Positions 61,140-64,000 of a stretch of DNA of 64,000 nucleotides are shown here, piece by piece. The DNA comes from Cacajao melanocephalus (taxonomy: Eukaryota > Chordata > Mammalia > Primates > Pitheciidae), in the NCBI GenBank assembly GCA_963573385.1, contig CAUYLG010041543.1:1-64000 (forward strand). Reading direction: 5' to 3'. Below the pieces are notes generated by a model. It saw only the letters and a program-made list of their open reading frames with translations, had not been told where the DNA came from and searched no databases. Position 1 is the stretch's first letter; every line of letters begins with the position of its first letter. The position numbers and the translations under genes are program-made.

Positions 61140-61530
61140 AATTTTTTTTTCATTTAAAGAAGGGCATATTTTTAAATAACACGAAGAATGCCTTTTTTTA
61201 AATTAGAAAAATTAGAGCATAGGAATAATCTCCTTGATAACCCCACGCCAAGCCCAGGCTGTGAGTTGATTTGTATCTTTCAGGACCACTATGTTTTTTT
61301 TTAACTTTCACACACATAAATGCATATCCAGGGCAATGAACAATGATTTTGTATTTTTAATTTACCTATACGAAATGAATCTCTGTTTGTGTATCTTTTG
61401 TTCTACATTTTTGACTCAGTATGATGGATGTGGGCTAAAACCATGCTGATGTATACCAGCTCATTTCCTTTAACTGCCACATTGAGTAAATATACACTCA
61501 GTCATTGGCTTTTCACCCAACATCCAACGT
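61140..61530 (-). mobile_element. old L1-like fragment, antisense
   Basis: cacacacataaatgcatatc, tttttaatttacctatacga, acatttttgactcagtatga and ctcatttcctttaactgcca resemble the reverse of an old L1 3' region, as at 32.3 kb. Confidence 0.55.
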
Positions 61531-62214
61531 TTATGGCTCCATAAAAGCCCTTGTTATATCATTAAAGTGATTGTTGGTTATGTGTGGGTGTGCATATGTA
61601 TGTGAGCATAAGCAAATTTTCTCTGCTCTTGACTCTGGGCTTCTGAAGAAGCTGCCATGTCTTGTTTCTGCAATGGTTCGTCTACCCTACGACTCCATGC
61701 AGTGGACACTCGGTTGTTGAAAAGAAAAGCATATTTATTAAAATTGACTCACTTATTACTAATTTTCTTCCCTTTTACAACAGCATTAAGAAAGTCTTTG
61801 GAGTTGTATTTATCTATTTTCTTCAAAATCTCTCTGCACTGCCCATATCATAAACCTTCAAGTGCAAAACCTTTAACCTCATCTTACCATTTGGCTGACA
61901 ATCAGAAACTCTGATAGTGCGTGGCTGAAGACCAAGGCAATTAAGAAGCTTATTCAAAAAGCATTCTCAAAGACACCATTAACAAAGCCAGGAAGACTTG
62001 TGTTTGTAGCAGTCGTTACGACTTTATGGCAATTATGTGTACATATACACCATTACCCCGACATTAATACATGAATACAAACAGTGCCTTTTGAATACAA
62101 AAATTGGACTTCAACATATTTGTTTGAGAGCATAATTATGATTTAGGCTTTGAAGAATATTCTGACTCTGTGAAAAACTAAAAATTCTCATGTAATTAAT
62201 AAACATTGGTATAC
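61531..62214. other. unassigned DNA
   Basis: Nothing recognised. Confidence 0.45.
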
Positions 62215-62445
62215 ACAACATTTATTAATCACACATTATGGACTGGGTTGTTCTAATTATTTTGCCTAATTTCACATAATGTAATCCTCACATTGACCAT
62301 ATGAGGTAAGTATTATAAATTACCCCATTTTCCAGATGAACAAAGGAGAGGAGAACAGTTAAGCATTTTGCCCAAAGTCAAACAGTGCAGAAGAGGCCAG
62401 CCAGGAATCACACCCAGGCAGTCTGATGTCATAGACCTTGTTTTA
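62215..62445 (-). mobile_element. MIR, antisense, near full length
   Basis: taatcctcacattgaccata, ttaccccattttccagatga, caggaatcacacccaggcag and tctgatgtcatagaccttgt are reverse MIR in order. Confidence 0.92.
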
Positions 62446-63800
62446 AATGATTGAGAGCAGACTCAGGTTTTAAAGATAAAACTGCTAGGAAGAAAATGAA
62501 ACAGTGTCACCGAGGTGGCTTCCAAATTTTCCTATAATAAAAACATGTGACATCTTTTTCATGGTATGCTTTAAAAGGAGAACAAGCCAAATTAGAGTTC
62601 TTCAAGCAGACAAACTGAAAGTGATTTCCCTGTGATGAAAGAAATTTAAAGTAGCAAGGTCAAGCCCCAAACCCTTCCAACTTAAACATACCCATTTTCA
62701 GTTATTCTCTTTAGAAAACAGGGGCTGTGAATTTGTTCGTGGCTCAAAGGAGACTGACCAGTTTTGTTTATACAAGATTCAAAGCAAAAATGAGAATCAC
62801 TCCCTGGGACAGCTTTAGCTCAAAATGTGTGTTATTTGCACATTTTTAATTGGGGCACAAATATATTAACAGTGTGGTTATTTTGTAGTTTCAAAGGAAT
62901 CTGTTTTGTAACTGATTCATATTTATATTTGGAATATATTTATTCCTGGGCATGAAACAGTTCATTTTGTTAAGCCATCTGACCTGAGGTGAGGTTGGCA
63001 CTATTTCCCATGACTGCTCTCAATTAATGCAAATTGAAGGTTAAAGGATAAATAAAGTCCCTTTAACTTGGTTTACTAATATGTTATTTATAAACGGCTC
63101 TTTACTTGGCCTATTTTTTTTGTGAGAGTAACTTTGTACGAATGAAATTGCACAGAGCTAGCAAACACATAATGCATATTTTATTTGCAAAGCACTTAAA
63201 GGGTTAAATTTAAATAAATTCTATTTTAAAGGGTTTAATATTAGGGCAAAATTAATTCATTCTCCCTGCACTCCCTCTCTTTAGTCTCTGATTTCTCACT
63301 AAATCATATGAAGCCTGAGCTAGATTGACTGAATCGTATTAGTGGCCTTTTAATGTTTTTGTAAAGTGCTTATTCATTCTTTAAAATGTTTATTTTGACA
63401 GTTAAATAGTATCTCATAATATCACACTTATTGAAGTCCAGTGAAGTCTTTTCTTCCGCTATTCCAAATAGGACTACAAAGCACAACATCGTATAAGTGT
63501 CAGTTCTCACACATACAAGTTAAAATATAGGGCAAATCTTAAGAAATAGAATTGGCTATTCAATGGGAACGTACATTTTACATTTTGATTTTATTTCCAA
63601 ATTAAATTCTATGAGGTTGTTTCGATCTATGTCTATCTCTGAAAGTCCTGTTTCTCCATATCTTTGCAAAAATGTTATTAAAAATTATGTTTGTATACTT
63701 GATAGCAGATAAACAGAATCTTAGTTAGAATTCACCTATATCTTGGGTAAGTAAAGTTGTAAATCTTCTGATATGTTTAAATGTTATTTATATTTCTTAT
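62446..63800. other. repeat-poor AT-rich stretch, possible conserved noncoding DNA
   Basis: About 1.35 kb with no transposon. It is rich in AT homeodomain-type words (caattaat, aattaattc) and has a perfect octamer motif atgcaaat at 63027-63034. Conservation cannot be seen from one sequence. Confidence 0.45.
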
Positions 63801-63862
63801 TGTGTGACTTTTCTTCCCTCTGTTTCCTTCCGTTTTTCCTTCCTTCCTGCCTGCCTTCTTTC
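63801..63862. repeat. (TTCC)n-like low-complexity tract
   Basis: Pyrimidine-rich, with ccttccttcctgcctgcctt as its most regular part (63838-63857). Confidence 0.85.
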
Positions 63863-64000
63863 AATGGTTTGCCCATGGTTTTCTGCTAGGTTGCTGGACA
63901 TTTTCTTATTGATAAATCATTGCATTATATCTTCTAGAGAAATAAACTCTCTTTCTTTCACCTGTGAGTTTGAGAGTTTTGTCAACATCTATTTTTTTTC

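Overview
This window looks like primate, most probably human, nuclear DNA. It is AT-rich and CpG-poor. It carries dimeric Alu elements of the J and S types together with MIR, L2, old L1, MaLR (MLT1-type) LTRs, hAT-Charlie MITEs (MER5, MER20) and a Tigger MITE (MER2). I find no protein-coding exon, RNA gene, CpG island or convincing promoter. The longest open frames (up to about 138 codons) lie inside repeats or are what chance would give. The window is best read as intergenic or deep-intronic sequence. All family names are assigned from memory of consensus sequences, not from a search.

Layout. From 1 to 11 kb there is a clipped Alu tail, AluJ copies at 0.7, 3.1 and 9.5 kb, an Alu left arm at 5.3 kb, MIR/L2 pieces, an adjacent MER20-MER5A pair at 7.8-8.2 kb, and an MLT1A-like LTR at 10.6-11.0 kb. 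From 11 to 24 kb the sequence is mostly unassigned, with a MER2 at 16.2 kb, a sense L1 tail at 16.6 kb, an MLT1-type LTR at 18.7 kb, and MIR, L2 and MER5 fragments. From 24.9 to 30.1 kb there is a dense nest: antisense L1 interrupted by two solo LTRs, a younger L1 scrap, an L2, more antisense L1 with a third LTR, then sense L1 ORF2 sequence and a MER5A. From 33 to 45 kb there are a full AluS, an L2 copy that keeps part of its ORF2, a MER5A-MER20 pair, an Alu whose tail has become a GA microsatellite, and a sense L1 tail. From 45 to 64 kb there are further MER20, MER33-like and MER5A copies, a convergent AluS pair at 50.7-51.8 kb, L2 and L1 remnants, and a repeat-poor AT-rich end (62.4-64 kb).

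The most unusual structures are two long near-perfect inverted duplications. One is a 60-bp perfect-arm hairpin inside the MER2 at 16.3 kb, whose ancestral sequence is not palindromic there. The other is a nested 43-bp-arm hairpin at 6.7 kb in otherwise unassigned DNA. Both look like template-switch events. I found no undescribed gene system. The remaining points of interest concern mutation history, possible dsRNA from inverted Alus, and possible conserved noncoding DNA.
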